64,000 bases of DNA from Pseudomonas rhodesiae (lineage in GTDB: Bacteria; Pseudomonadota; Gammaproteobacteria; Pseudomonadales; Pseudomonadaceae). Under the pieces are notes generated by a model, which saw only the letters and a program-made list of their open reading frames with translations, made no database searches and was not told where the DNA came from. The DNA is taken from NCBI RefSeq assembly GCF_007858255.1, contig NZ_VFEU01000012.1:88569-152568 (forward strand), in the 5' to 3' direction. The translations under genes and the position numbers were made by a program. Positions 26,758 through 37,231 of this stretch are shown in pieces (within the stretch, counting starts at the first letter, position 1; each line of letters starts with the position of its first letter).

Positions 26758-27033
26758 TCAGCCCCAGCGCATCACACTCAACAGCCATACCAGGGACAGC
26801 GCGGACGCTACCCAGATGCTCCAGTCGGTAACGCCGATTACCAGCAAATGCAGGTAGGCGCTGCCGAGAAGACCGATAAACAAACGATCGCCACGGGTGG
26901 TGCTGATCGGCAGAAACCCGCGTCGCGGGATGCTCGGCGAACGCAGCTCCCAGGTAGTCATGCCCGCCAGAATCAGGGCGATGCCGCCAAAGAACAGTGC
27001 GGTGGGGGTGGTCCAGGCCATCCATTCCATCAT
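26758..27033 (-). CDS. glpU: DUF2160 small membrane protein of glycerol transporter
   Basis: A 91-residue membrane protein with spans at LFFGGIALILAGMTTW and in the C-terminal half (LLGSAYLHLLVIG; WIWVASALSLVWLLSVMRW type segments), plus a central loop RRGFLPISTTRGDR. DUF2160 proteins occur with this importer type, and this one sits between glpQ and glpV. Its role is unproven; it may help assemble the permease. AGAGGAT precedes the start; MM at the start leaves a one-codon ambiguity. Confidence 0.82.
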   Translation of the reverse strand: MMEWMAWTTPTALFFGGIALILAGMTTWELRSPSIPRRGFLPISTTRGDRLFIGLLGSAYLHLLVIGVTDWSIWVASALSLVWLLSVMRWG

Positions 27034-27041
27034 CGAATCCT

Positions 27042-27842
<801 letters not shown>

Positions 27843-27852
27843 GTTGGCGGCC

Positions 27853-28715
27853 TCAGCGGTTGGCGTCGGAGTGGGTCATGGCGGTGTAGAACAGCCAGGA
27901 CACCAACAGGATGATCAGGAAATACACCAGGGAAAACGCCGCCGCCGGACCCAGGTCGAATTGACCTACGGCCATCTGGGTCAATGTCTGACTCAGGAAC
28001 GTAGTGGCGTTACCCGGTCCGCCGCCGGTCAGGACGAAGGGCTCGGTGTAAATCATGAAGCTGTCCATAAAGCGCAGCATCACCGCGATCAACAGCACGC
28101 TCTTCATTTTGGGCAACTGGATATGTCGGAAAACTGCCCAGGTCGACGCGCGATCGATACGCGCAGCCTGGTAGTACACGTCCGGAATCGCCCGCAGGCC
28201 GGAATAACACAGCAGGGCCACCAGTGAGGTCCAGTGCCATACGTCCATCACCAGCACCGTGACCCAGGCGTCCATGGTGTTGGCCGCGTAGTTGTAGTTG
28301 ATCCCCAGGGCGGTGAGGGTCGAGCCCAGCAGGCCGATATCGGCGCGGCCGAAGATCTGCCAGATGGTGCCCACCACGTTCCACGGAATCAGCAGCGGGA
28401 TAGCCAGGATAATCAGCACCAGCGACGACCAGCGGCCTTTGGTCGGCATGGTCAGGGCAATGGCGATACCCAGCGGGATTTCGATCAACAGCACGCAGGC
28501 CGAATAGATGAACTGGCGCAGCAACGAGTCGTGCAGGCGCGGGTCGAGCAGCACCTGCTTGTACCAGTCGGCCCCGACAAAGTAGCGGCTGGACTGGTCG
28601 AAAATGTCCTGCACCGAGTAGTTGACCACGGTCATCATCGGGATCACCGCACTGAACGCCACCAGCAGGAACACCGGCAGTACCAGCCACCAGGCTTTGT
28701 TGTTCTGCACCTTGT

Positions 28716-28719
<4 letters not shown>
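27853..28719 (-). CDS. glpP: Glycerol ABC transporter permease
   Basis: A 288-residue MalF-type permease with six spans and the coupling loop YYQAARIDRASTWAVFRHIQLPKMKS (about 195-220). The ATG at 28719 overlaps the stop of the ATPase gene (ATGA) and follows GGAGGTG. An in-frame start 45 bp upstream would lie inside the ATPase gene and is not used. It partners with glpQ. Confidence 0.88.
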
Positions 28720-29812
<1,093 letters not shown>

Positions 29813-29813
<1 letters not shown>

Positions 29814-30907
29814 CAGGCAACCCTCGCGACACGGCGCCCGGGGGCCTGGACCAAGCGGCCCTGACCATCGAACACAAACAGTTTATGGGTGGGGATATAC
29901 ACGCGGATCGGCGCATCGACGTCGTACTCATGCACCCCCGGCAGGTGCAGCACCAGTAGGAAATGTTCGCTGCGCACATGCAAAAAAGTTTCGGAGCCGC
30001 TGATCTCAGCCACCTCCACGGTCACCGCCAGCTCCAGGTCATCGTCGTTGCTTGGCACCAGGCTGATATGGCTGGGGCGTATGCCGAAACGGAACTCGCC
30101 CTCCCCGATCGGACGCAGGTCCACATTGAGGGGGAAATGCACGAAATTGGCGAAGCTCACTTCGTTGCCGCTGATCCGCCCGGGCATCAGGTTGATCGGT
30201 GGTTCGGAAAACAGCTCAGCGGCCAGTACCGTCTGGGGCTGGTGATAAACCTCGGCGGCCTTGCCACTCTGAATCACCCGGCCTTCGTGGAGGATGGTGG
30301 TGGTGCCACCCAGGGCCAGGGCTTCGTTGGGCTCGGTGGTGGCATAGATGGCGATGGTGTGCCGCGCGGCGAACAGCTCGCGCATTTCCTGACGCAGCTC
30401 TTCGCGCAGTTTGTAGTCCAGGTTCACCAGCGGCTCGTCGAACAGGATCAGTTCGGCATCCTTCACCAAGGCCCGGGCCATGGCGGTACGTTGCTGCTGG
30501 CCACCGGACAGTTCGAGCGGGTGGCGTTGCAGGAATTTTTCGATGCGCAGCATCCTGGCGGTTTCCAGCACCTTGCTCTGGATCAGCTCATGGGCCATGC
30601 CGGCCTGGCGCAACGGCGAGGCGATGTTCTCGAACACGGTCATGGTCGGGTAGTTAATGAACTGCTGATAGACCATCGACACATTACGCAGGCGCACCGG
30701 CTTGTGGGTGACGTCCACGCCGTTCATCAGGATGCGGCCGCTGTCGGGCTTGTCCAGCCCAGCCATCAGACGCATCAGGCTGGTCTTGCCGGAGAGCGTC
30801 CGGCCAAGCAGAACGTTGAAGGAACCGGGTTCGAAACGCAGGTTGGCGTCGTCGATCCAAGTCTGGCCTTCGACAACGCGGGAGACATGTTCCAGGGTCA
30901 ATGACAT
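29813..30907 (-). CDS. glpS: Glycerol ABC transporter ATPase lacking the switch histidine
   Basis: A 364-residue MalK-like ATPase, first gene of the operon. Walker A GRTLSGKT (35-42), signature LSGGQ (133-137) and Walker B FDE (Glu 158) are intact. The switch region reads YATTEP, so the usual His (position 191) is Thr. A C-terminal TOBE/OB domain follows. AAAGG precedes the ATG by 8 bp. A sigma-54 promoter lies about 45 bp upstream, driving glpSTPQUV. Confidence 0.9.
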
Positions 30908-30951
30908 GACACGACCTTTTTATTATTGGAATGAATCTGGCCAGTCGTCAG

Positions 30952-30967
30952 AGCGAGTTTCGTGCCA
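30952..30967 (-). promoter_or_regulatory. Sigma-54 promoter of glpSTPQUV
   Basis: On the minus strand, TGGCACGAAACTCGCT matches TGGCACG-N4-TTGCW with one mismatch (TCGC for TTGC); the GG and GC bases and spacing are right. It points at glpS, 45 bp away. The divergent gene encodes a sigma-54 activator, which strongly supports the call. Confidence 0.75.
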
Positions 30968-31010
30968 AAAATGCAGGTACTTGATTCACAAGGAAATGGG
31001 GCTTAGGTGA

Positions 31011-31079
31011 TGTTCAGGAGTGAACAATTTGGTTGAGCAAGTGAACAGTTTGGGGCTTGACAGTGAACAGTTCTGAACA
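31011..31079. promoter_or_regulatory. Phased TGAACA array, activator binding sites
   Basis: TGTTCAGGAGTGAACA (31011-31026) is a perfect inverted repeat. Further TGAACA copies start at 31042, 31064 and 31074. The steps between copies are 21, 22 and 10 bp, that is two, two and one helical turns, so all lie on one DNA face. They sit 45-125 bp upstream of the sigma-54 promoter, where enhancer sites for the AcoR-like activator are expected. Confidence 0.65.
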
Positions 31080-31175
31080 ACACTCTTTGAAGCCGATTGA
31101 ATGCTCAACGCATTTTGTAGCGTTGGCGCCAGTAGATTGCGCAAGACCCCAAAACAATAAAAAGAAGGTCGCCCC

Positions 31176-33005
31176 ATGGCCGAACCCTTGGCTCACGACA
31201 CCATCATTCAGGACTCCTGGCGCCGTTGCCGCGCCTTTGGCCTGGACCACCAAAGCCCCCCCAGCTTTGACCAATTGCCTGCAGAGGGCATCAGCCAATT
31301 GCTGGAGAGCCAGCATTCCCTGGTGCAGACCACTCACCAGGAAGTCCTGCCCTACTACGAAAATATCCTCAGCAACTCCAACTGCCTGATCATGCTGGCT
31401 GACAACCAGGGCCAAGTGCTGACGTCGTGGGGCACCCAGCGTTTTATCGAACCCAAGCTGGCCCGTGGTTTCAGCGCCGGCGCCAGCTGGCTGGAGCGCG
31501 CCAGCGGCACCAATGCCATCGGCACCGCCTTGGCCTGTGCCCAGGCGGTGCACATCGCGCACGACGAACACTTTCTCAAGGCCAACCGCTTTATGACCGG
31601 TTCCGCGGCGCCGATCTTCGATGCCCAGCGCGAAATCATCGCGGTGTTGGACGTTTCCAGCGACAGCTACCTGCCACCCTCCCATACCCTCGGCATGGTC
31701 AAAATGATGAGCCAGACCGTGGAGAACCGGTTGATCCTCAACCTGTTTCGCGGCGAGCACTTCCAGCTGACCTTCAACACCGGTTTGAGCAATCTCGATA
31801 GCCAGTGGGCGGGGTTGCTGATTTTCGATGAAAGCGGCCAGGTGCTCTCGGCCAACCGTCGCGCCGACAACCTGCTGGGCATCAGTTTGTCGCGCGTGAT
31901 GATCGACAGCCTGTTCAAAGTGTCGTTGCTGGAATTGCTCAACCAGCCCGAAGGCTTGCCATTCTCATTGCAGGCGGCCGGGCGCAACCGCTTCCAGTGC
32001 CTGCTCAAGCGTCCCCTCCAGCAGCCGGTGCAAGCCCGCGTATTTACCGATCCCAAGGCTCGCGAACCGCGCCCTACGCCTGCCCCCACGGCCATCGGTC
32101 TCAAGACCCTGCACTTTGGCGACCCGCGCGTGGAAAAAGCCGTGCGCCAGGCCGAGCGCCTGCTAGAAAAAGACATTCCGCTGCTGATCCACGGCGAAAC
32201 CGGAGTGGGCAAGGAAGTGTTCGTCAAAGCCTTGCACCAGGCCAGTTCCCGCAGCCGCCAGGCCTTTATCGCGGTGAACTGTGCGGCGATTCCCGCCGAA
32301 TTGGTGGAATCGGAATTGTTTGGCTACGAAAAAGGCGCGTTCACCGGCGCCAATCAGAAAGGCAGCATCGGCCTGATCCGCAAAGCGGACAAGGGCACAC
32401 TGTTTCTCGATGAAATTGGTGACATGCCACTTCCGACCCAGGCGCGGCTATTGCGGGTTTTGCAAGAACGCTGCGTGCAACCGGTGGGCAGCAGCGACCT
32501 GTTCCCGGTGGATCTGCGCATAATCTCCGCCACCAATCGAGCCTTGCGCGAGTGGGTGCAGGCCGGGCGTTTCCGCGAGGATTTGTACTACCGCATCGGC
32601 GGCCTGACCCTGGAACTGCCCCCATTGCGCGAACGCCGTGACAAACAGGCGCTGTTCCAACAACTGTGGCAACAGCATCGCGAGCCGACGCAAAGGGCCG
32701 GCTTGAGCGCCGAGGTGCTGGCGCTGTTCGAGCAGCACCCTTGGCCGGGCAATCTGCGCCAGGTCAGTAGCGTGCTGCAGGTGGCGCTGGCGATGGCCGA
32801 AGAGCAGCCGATCCGCGTCGAGCATCTGCCGGACGACTTCTTCGTCGACCTGGACCGGGCGGCGCCGGCCCCGGCCAACGATGGGCTGGACGACAGCGAC
32901 GACCTGACCCGGCGCCTCAAAGCCGCCGGCGGTAATATTTCCCACCTTGCCAGGGAACTGGGAGTGAGCCGAAACACCTTGTATAAACGCCTGCGCCAGC
33001 ATTAG
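31176..33005 (+). CDS. Sigma-54-dependent activator, AcoR type
   Basis: A 609-residue enhancer-binding protein. An N-terminal GAF sensor covers about 60-200, a PAS-like region about 210-290, the AAA+ domain about 310-540 with Walker A GETGVGKE, the sigma-54 contact loop GAFTGA, Walker B LFLDEIGDM and arginine fingers in RFREDLYYR, and a Fis-type helix-turn-helix ends the protein (GGNISHLARELGVSRNTLYKRL). It should activate the divergent glpSTPQUV operon through TGAACA sites. AAGAAGG precedes the ATG. Its stop overlaps the fecR stop by a few bases on the other strand. Confidence 0.92.
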   Translation: MAEPLAHDTIIQDSWRRCRAFGLDHQSPPSFDQLPAEGISQLLESQHSLVQTTHQEVLPYYENILSNSNCLIMLADNQGQVLTSWGTQRFIEPKLARGFSAGASWLERASGTNAIGTALACAQAVHIAHDEHFLKANRFMTGSAAPIFDAQREIIAVLDVSSDSYLPPSHTLGMVKMMSQTVENRLILNLFRGEHFQLTFNTGLSNLDSQWAGLLIFDESGQVLSANRRADNLLGISLSRVMIDSLFKVSLLELLNQPEGLPFSLQAAGRNRFQCLLKRPLQQPVQARVFTDPKAREPRPTPAPTAIGLKTLHFGDPRVEKAVRQAERLLEKDIPLLIHGETGVGKEVFVKALHQASSRSRQAFIAVNCAAIPAELVESELFGYEKGAFTGANQKGSIGLIRKADKGTLFLDEIGDMPLPTQARLLRVLQERCVQPVGSSDLFPVDLRIISATNRALREWVQAGRFREDLYYRIGGLTLELPPLRERRDKQALFQQLWQQHREPTQRAGLSAEVLALFEQHPWPGNLRQVSSVLQVALAMAEEQPIRVEHLPDDFFVDLDRAAPAPANDGLDDSDDLTRRLKAAGGNISHLARELGVSRNTLYKRLRQH

Positions 33006-33934
33006 CGCGGCTTGACCACCACCAGCAGGTCGGTGAAGTACTCGACCTGAATCGGCAGGTTATCGGCCAACGCCGACAGCGCCGCCGAGGTGTCATCCAG
33101 CTTGAACACCCCGGACACGCGCATATCGCCCAAAGCAGCGGCGTCGAACCGCAACAGGCCGTGGCGATAGCTGGCCAGGGTTTGCAGCACCTCGGTCAAG
33201 GGTTGATCGTTGACCTTGAGCAGGCCACGGGTCCAGGCGTCCGCGTCGGCATTACCGATAGGCTGGGGCGGCTGGGCGCGGCCGTGGTCCACCACCGAGC
33301 GTTGCCCGGCCGTGACCTTGACGCTTTCGCTGGCCTGCCCTTTGACCGCCACGGTGGACTCGATCACCGTCACCAGCGTCGAGCCGTCCGCCGCGCGCTT
33401 GACCAGGTAGCGCGTACCCAACGCCGTCGCCGTGCCTTGGTTGGTGCGCACCACGAAGGGCCGTTGCGCGTCCTTGGCCACATCGACCCACAGCTCCCCC
33501 TGCAACAGCTCGATCACTCGCTGATGGCCGTCGAATTTCACGTCCACCGCCGAGTTGCTGTTGAGCTGCAACTGGCTGCCGTCTGCCAGGGCGATTTGGC
33601 GGCGCTCGCCGACGCCGGTGCGCTGGTCGGCCATCCACACCGGCATATGTTCCAGGCTCAGCCATCCGCACAGCAACACACCGAGCAGGCCTACCACCTG
33701 GGCTCCGCGCGCGCGTGGCGTGGGAAAAGCGCGCTTCAGGGCAATGCGCGCCGGTTGCGCGGGCACGGTGTCGAAACTCCCCCACAGGCCGCGCATACGC
33801 TCGATGGCCACCCCGTGGCGCGGGTCGGCCTGGCACCAGGCCTCGAATGCCCGGCGCTCGGCTTCGCTGACATCTTCGTCGTGCAGACGCGTCAGCCAAT
33901 TCGCCGCTTGCTGAATGATCTGTTCGGAACTCAC
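33002..33934 (-). CDS. FecR-type anti-sigma factor/regulator
   Basis: A 310-residue FecR protein. The cytoplasmic N-terminal domain (QQAANWLTRLHDEDVSEAE, 1-75) binds the sigma factor, one membrane span lies about 80-100 (VVGLLGVLLCGWLSL), and the periplasmic FecR domain (about 110-215: ALADGSQLQLNSNSAVDV) and C-terminal domain follow. It transmits an outer-membrane signal to the sigma factor encoded just upstream, with a 4-bp overlap. Confidence 0.88.
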   Translation of the reverse strand: MSSEQIIQQAANWLTRLHDEDVSEAERRAFEAWCQADPRHGVAIERMRGLWGSFDTVPAQPARIALKRAFPTPRARGAQVVGLLGVLLCGWLSLEHMPVWMADQRTGVGERRQIALADGSQLQLNSNSAVDVKFDGHQRVIELLQGELWVDVAKDAQRPFVVRTNQGTATALGTRYLVKRAADGSTLVTVIESTVAVKGQASESVKVTAGQRSVVDHGRAQPPQPIGNADADAWTRGLLKVNDQPLTEVLQTLASYRHGLLRFDAAALGDMRVSGVFKLDDTSAALSALADNLPIQVEYFTDLLVVVKPR

Positions 33935-34479
33935 GACAGCGGGTCCGCCGCGTGCAGGCTGTGGTAGCAGTGCACCAGGGCACTGGAAATGTAGTTTTTG
34001 ACCGAGCTGGGGGACACGTTCAAGCGCAGGGCGATTTCGCTGTAGGTCAGCCCGTCGAGGCGGCTCAGCAGAAACGCTTCGCGGGCCTTGGCCGGCAAAC
34101 CGGTGAGCATCTCGGCGATACGCTCCAAGGCTTGCAGTGCCACATGAATGGCTGCCGGATCGGGCACGCCGGCATCTTCACTCTGGATTGCCAGCGCTTG
34201 CAGGTAGGCTTTTTCAATGCGCCGCCGACGCGCGCCATCGATCAGCAGGCGCCCCGCCGTGGTCGCCAAAAAAGCTCGCGGCTCTTGGATGTGCTGCGGC
34301 TCGGACAGCATCAAGACGCGAATAAACGCATCATGGGCCAGGTCCGCAGCCTGTTGCGAGCACCCGAGTTTTTTGCGCAGCCAACCGTGTAACCAGCCAT
34401 GGTGTTCGCGGTACATCGCCGTAAGGGTCTGCTGACGCACTGGATCGCCCAGCGCGGCCGGAATGTCATGCATGCGCAA
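33931..34479 (-). CDS. FecI-type ECF sigma factor
   Basis: A 182-residue ECF sigma factor. Region 2 (YREHHGWLHGWLRKKLGCSQQAADLAHDAFIRVL) and region 4 (LSRLDGLTYSEIALRLNVSPSSVKNYISSAL) are clear. It directs RNA polymerase to iron-uptake genes, most likely the TonB receptor gene just upstream. The start is MRMHDIPAAL at 34479. It lies 80 bp after the receptor gene and overlaps fecR, so the order is receptor-fecI-fecR, not the usual sigma-anti-sigma-receptor. Confidence 0.88.
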   Translation of the reverse strand: MRMHDIPAALGDPVRQQTLTAMYREHHGWLHGWLRKKLGCSQQAADLAHDAFIRVLMLSEPQHIQEPRAFLATTAGRLLIDGARRRRIEKAYLQALAIQSEDAGVPDPAAIHVALQALERIAEMLTGLPAKAREAFLLSRLDGLTYSEIALRLNVSPSSVKNYISSALVHCYHSLHAADPLS

Positions 34480-34559
34480 AAACTTCTCAAATGGGAAATA
34501 TTACCAATTGCGCGAACAATGCCAGTAAAACGCTATGGGAGCAAGGGCTGACACCCGGC

Positions 34560-36677
34560 TTAACGCCAGCTCCATGACACACCGGTGTAAATGCCACGAC
34601 CGTCCGCCGGGGTTGAACGCGCGGCATCCAAGCCTTTGTCGTCGTAACCGGGCGTCACGGTGTTGGCGTAACGCCGGTTGGTCAGATTGCGCAGGTCGAC
34701 CCAGGCTTGCCAGTCTTGTTTGGGGGCGTCGTAGCCGAGGGTGGCGCCCAGTGTGGTGTAGGACGCGGCGTAGTAGGAATTGGCGTAATCCACCGCCACT
34801 CGCGACGAATGCTCAGTGTTGAGGCTGGTGTAGAACCCCGTCGGGTGGCTGTAGCGCAGCTGCGCCTGGTAGTAATGCTTGGGGATGCCCGGCAAGCTGT
34901 TGTCGCCAAAGCGCTCGTCGTCGCGGTAATGGAAGTCACTGAAGGTGTAGGCCTGGCGCAGGGCGAGCTGACCGTTGCGGCCGCCCTCCCACAGCGGACT
35001 GAGCAGGCTCAGTTCCACACCCTGATGCACGGTGGGGCTGGCGTTGGACTCGGCGATCACGGCATTGGCGGTGGCTGTTTGTGCCTGGGTCTCGACGCTG
35101 AGCAGTTCGTGGCGCACCTCGGAGCGGTACAGCGCCAAGTCCCACTGACCAAACCACTGCTCGCCCCGCCCGCCGATTTCCAGGGTAGTGGCGGTCTGGT
35201 TTTTCAACTTCACGCCTTCACGCTGCAAGCCAGTGGCCGGGCCGCTGCGCTCAGGGAAATAGCGGTTGGAACCCCAGATCATCGACCAGGCGTGCGGCGG
35301 CTCCACCGAGCGGCTCAAGTTGCCGTACACCTGCAATTGCGCGGTGAAGTCATAGCGCAGGCCGATGCGCGGCGCGTAGTCCCAATCGTGCTGGCTGACC
35401 GGCGTGCCCGTGGCCGGGTAGGTCACTTCGGTTTCGCGGCGGGTGTAGATCGCCGCAAGGCCAGTGGTCAGCCACAGGTCCGGAACCAGCTCCAGGTCGT
35501 TGCCCACATGCAGCACGGTGTCGGAACCCAGGTAGCTGTAGTCGCGGGTTTTAGTGCCGGGAGCGTAGGACGCAGTATTATTCGCGGGAGTGCGTACATA
35601 TTCCGACGTGCCATTGTTGGGCATTGCCTGAGTGGTGCGCAGCCCCACGGTCGTCTTGCTGTCGTGGCCGAACAGCGTGTCCTGGCGGATGTAATTGAGG
35701 GTGCCGCTGATATCGGTATAGGCGACTTTCAGGCGATTGGTGCCTTCGCGCAGGTCCATGGGGTAATCGTGGTAGGCCAGGCCTACCTCGACCCGACTGT
35801 TGTCATCCAACTGCAAGGTGGTCTTGTTGGCCAGCCAGGTGGAACCGGGTTGCAGGCGCTTGGAATCGCGGGCGGCATTGAGGCGATTGGCCGCGCGTGG
35901 ATCATGGCTGATCTGGTCACGGGTGAGTTTGCCGGGGGTGTCGTTGGTGGTTTCGCGGTAGCGCAGGTAAAAACGCGTCTCCAGATTCGGGTTGAAGCGA
36001 TAGCCGAAGTTGGCGGCAACCCCTTTGCCGGTGGCGGCGCTTTGGTGTTGATAGCCGTCGGACTCGGAATCGGTAAGGCTGATGTAGTAATCGGCATCCC
36101 CCAGCACCTGGCCCGAACTGATCTCACGCTGCCCGTAGCCACGGCTGCCCATCTCATAGCGCAGTTGCAGCTTGGGCGCGTCGTAGCCGGTGCGGGTCAC
36201 GTAATTGACCGCCCCGCCCAGCGCCAGCGCGCCTTGGTCAAAACCGTTGGCACCACGCAACACCTCGACCCGGCTTTGCCATAGCGGGTCTTTGAGTTCG
36301 TAGGGCGTACCGCCCGGGCCGGTCAATGGCAGGCCGTCGAACATTTCGTACAAGCCGGAAGCGTGGGCGCCTGGGCCGCGATTGAGGCCCGAGCCGCGAA
36401 TGGACAGTTTCACCCCTTCGTTATTAGCCGCCTTGGCGTACACCCCAGCCTGGTACTTGAACACGTCTTCATTGGAACTGACCCGCCCCTGCTGCACGCT
36501 GTTCATGTCGATGTAGTTAGTGGCGCCAGGCACGCTGCGCAATTGCGCCTGGGCCACTTCGCCAGCGCTGGCCTCGCTGCTGGTGACTTCCACCGGCGCC
36601 AATTGCAGTTCTTCGGCATGCCCCAGAGAGGTCAGGGCCAAGGCAGCAAACAGAAACGGAGGTTGACGCAACAGCAT
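34560..36677 (-). CDS. TonB-dependent outer-membrane receptor
   Basis: A 705-residue receptor. A signal peptide (FLFAALALTSLGHA) is followed within about 10 residues by a TonB-box-like LAPVEVTSS, then the plug (YIDMNSVQQGRVSSNEDVF... SIRGSGLNRGPGAHASGLYEM) and a 22-strand barrel ending in WSWR. Mature sequence begins directly with the TonB box, so there is no N-terminal STN signalling domain, although fecI and fecR follow. It probably imports a ferric chelate. The start at 36677 puts the signal peptide at the N-terminus; an upstream start adds 16 residues in front of it. Confidence 0.88.
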   Translation of the reverse strand: MLLRQPPFLFAALALTSLGHAEELQLAPVEVTSSEASAGEVAQAQLRSVPGATNYIDMNSVQQGRVSSNEDVFKYQAGVYAKAANNEGVKLSIRGSGLNRGPGAHASGLYEMFDGLPLTGPGGTPYELKDPLWQSRVEVLRGANGFDQGALALGGAVNYVTRTGYDAPKLQLRYEMGSRGYGQREISSGQVLGDADYYISLTDSESDGYQHQSAATGKGVAANFGYRFNPNLETRFYLRYRETTNDTPGKLTRDQISHDPRAANRLNAARDSKRLQPGSTWLANKTTLQLDDNSRVEVGLAYHDYPMDLREGTNRLKVAYTDISGTLNYIRQDTLFGHDSKTTVGLRTTQAMPNNGTSEYVRTPANNTASYAPGTKTRDYSYLGSDTVLHVGNDLELVPDLWLTTGLAAIYTRRETEVTYPATGTPVSQHDWDYAPRIGLRYDFTAQLQVYGNLSRSVEPPHAWSMIWGSNRYFPERSGPATGLQREGVKLKNQTATTLEIGGRGEQWFGQWDLALYRSEVRHELLSVETQAQTATANAVIAESNASPTVHQGVELSLLSPLWEGGRNGQLALRQAYTFSDFHYRDDERFGDNSLPGIPKHYYQAQLRYSHPTGFYTSLNTEHSSRVAVDYANSYYAASYTTLGATLGYDAPKQDWQAWVDLRNLTNRRYANTVTPGYDDKGLDAARSTPADGRGIYTGVSWSWR

Positions 36678-36907
36678 GAGGGCAAATCCTTGAAATTCGG
36701 AGGCGTGCAAGGCTTGGCCCAGCACGCGGGCAGTGTTGGGAAGGCAACGGTGGGCGACAAGTCACGCCCGATTAGCACATCGAACTTTCCCACGGCAGCA
36801 TCAGAACCGAATGAAGGCAGAACAGCACGTCGCAACCCGACGAAACCTCCAGCACCTGCGTGAGGTCCACTGCTCAACTCACCGCGCGCATTCAAAAGGA
36901 AACCACT

Positions 36908-37189
36908 ATGTCGCTGACACACGAAGGTACCGCCCATGTACTCCTGGCCTCACGCCACCTCGGCGCCGAGCCGGAGGAATGCCCGAACCCGTCGGTCAAT
37001 ATTCGTCTGTCGGAAAATGGCACGCCGACCATCGTGCGCCTGGAGGCGGATGGTCCGCTGCAATGGCCGGGGCACGCCAACCATGTCACGGTGACATTGC
37101 CCCAGGGGCGGGAAATAAAGGGGGTGATCGTGGAGATCAATCGGCAAACAGATAACGCCCACTGGCTGACGTTCAGCCTGGATGACTGA
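36908..37189 (+). CDS. Small unknown protein
   Basis: A 93-residue soluble, probably beta-rich protein (SVNIRLSENGTPTIVRLE; HVTVTLPQGREIKGVIVEINR) that I do not assign to a family. AAAAGGAAACC precedes the ATG at 36908. It stands alone between the TonB receptor and the chemoreceptor gene. The 230 bp before it shows no other gene. Confidence 0.6.
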   Translation: MSLTHEGTAHVLLASRHLGAEPEECPNPSVNIRLSENGTPTIVRLEADGPLQWPGHANHVTVTLPQGREIKGVIVEINRQTDNAHWLTFSLDD

Positions 37190-37231
37190 ACGCACTTAGC
37201 CCGTTAGTCGCCTGATCGAGCGCGTCAGGCG

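Noticed and set aside
34480..34559. Fur box before fecI
   Set aside because: GGTAATATTTCCCA is only a poor match to the Fur consensus, so no site is claimed.
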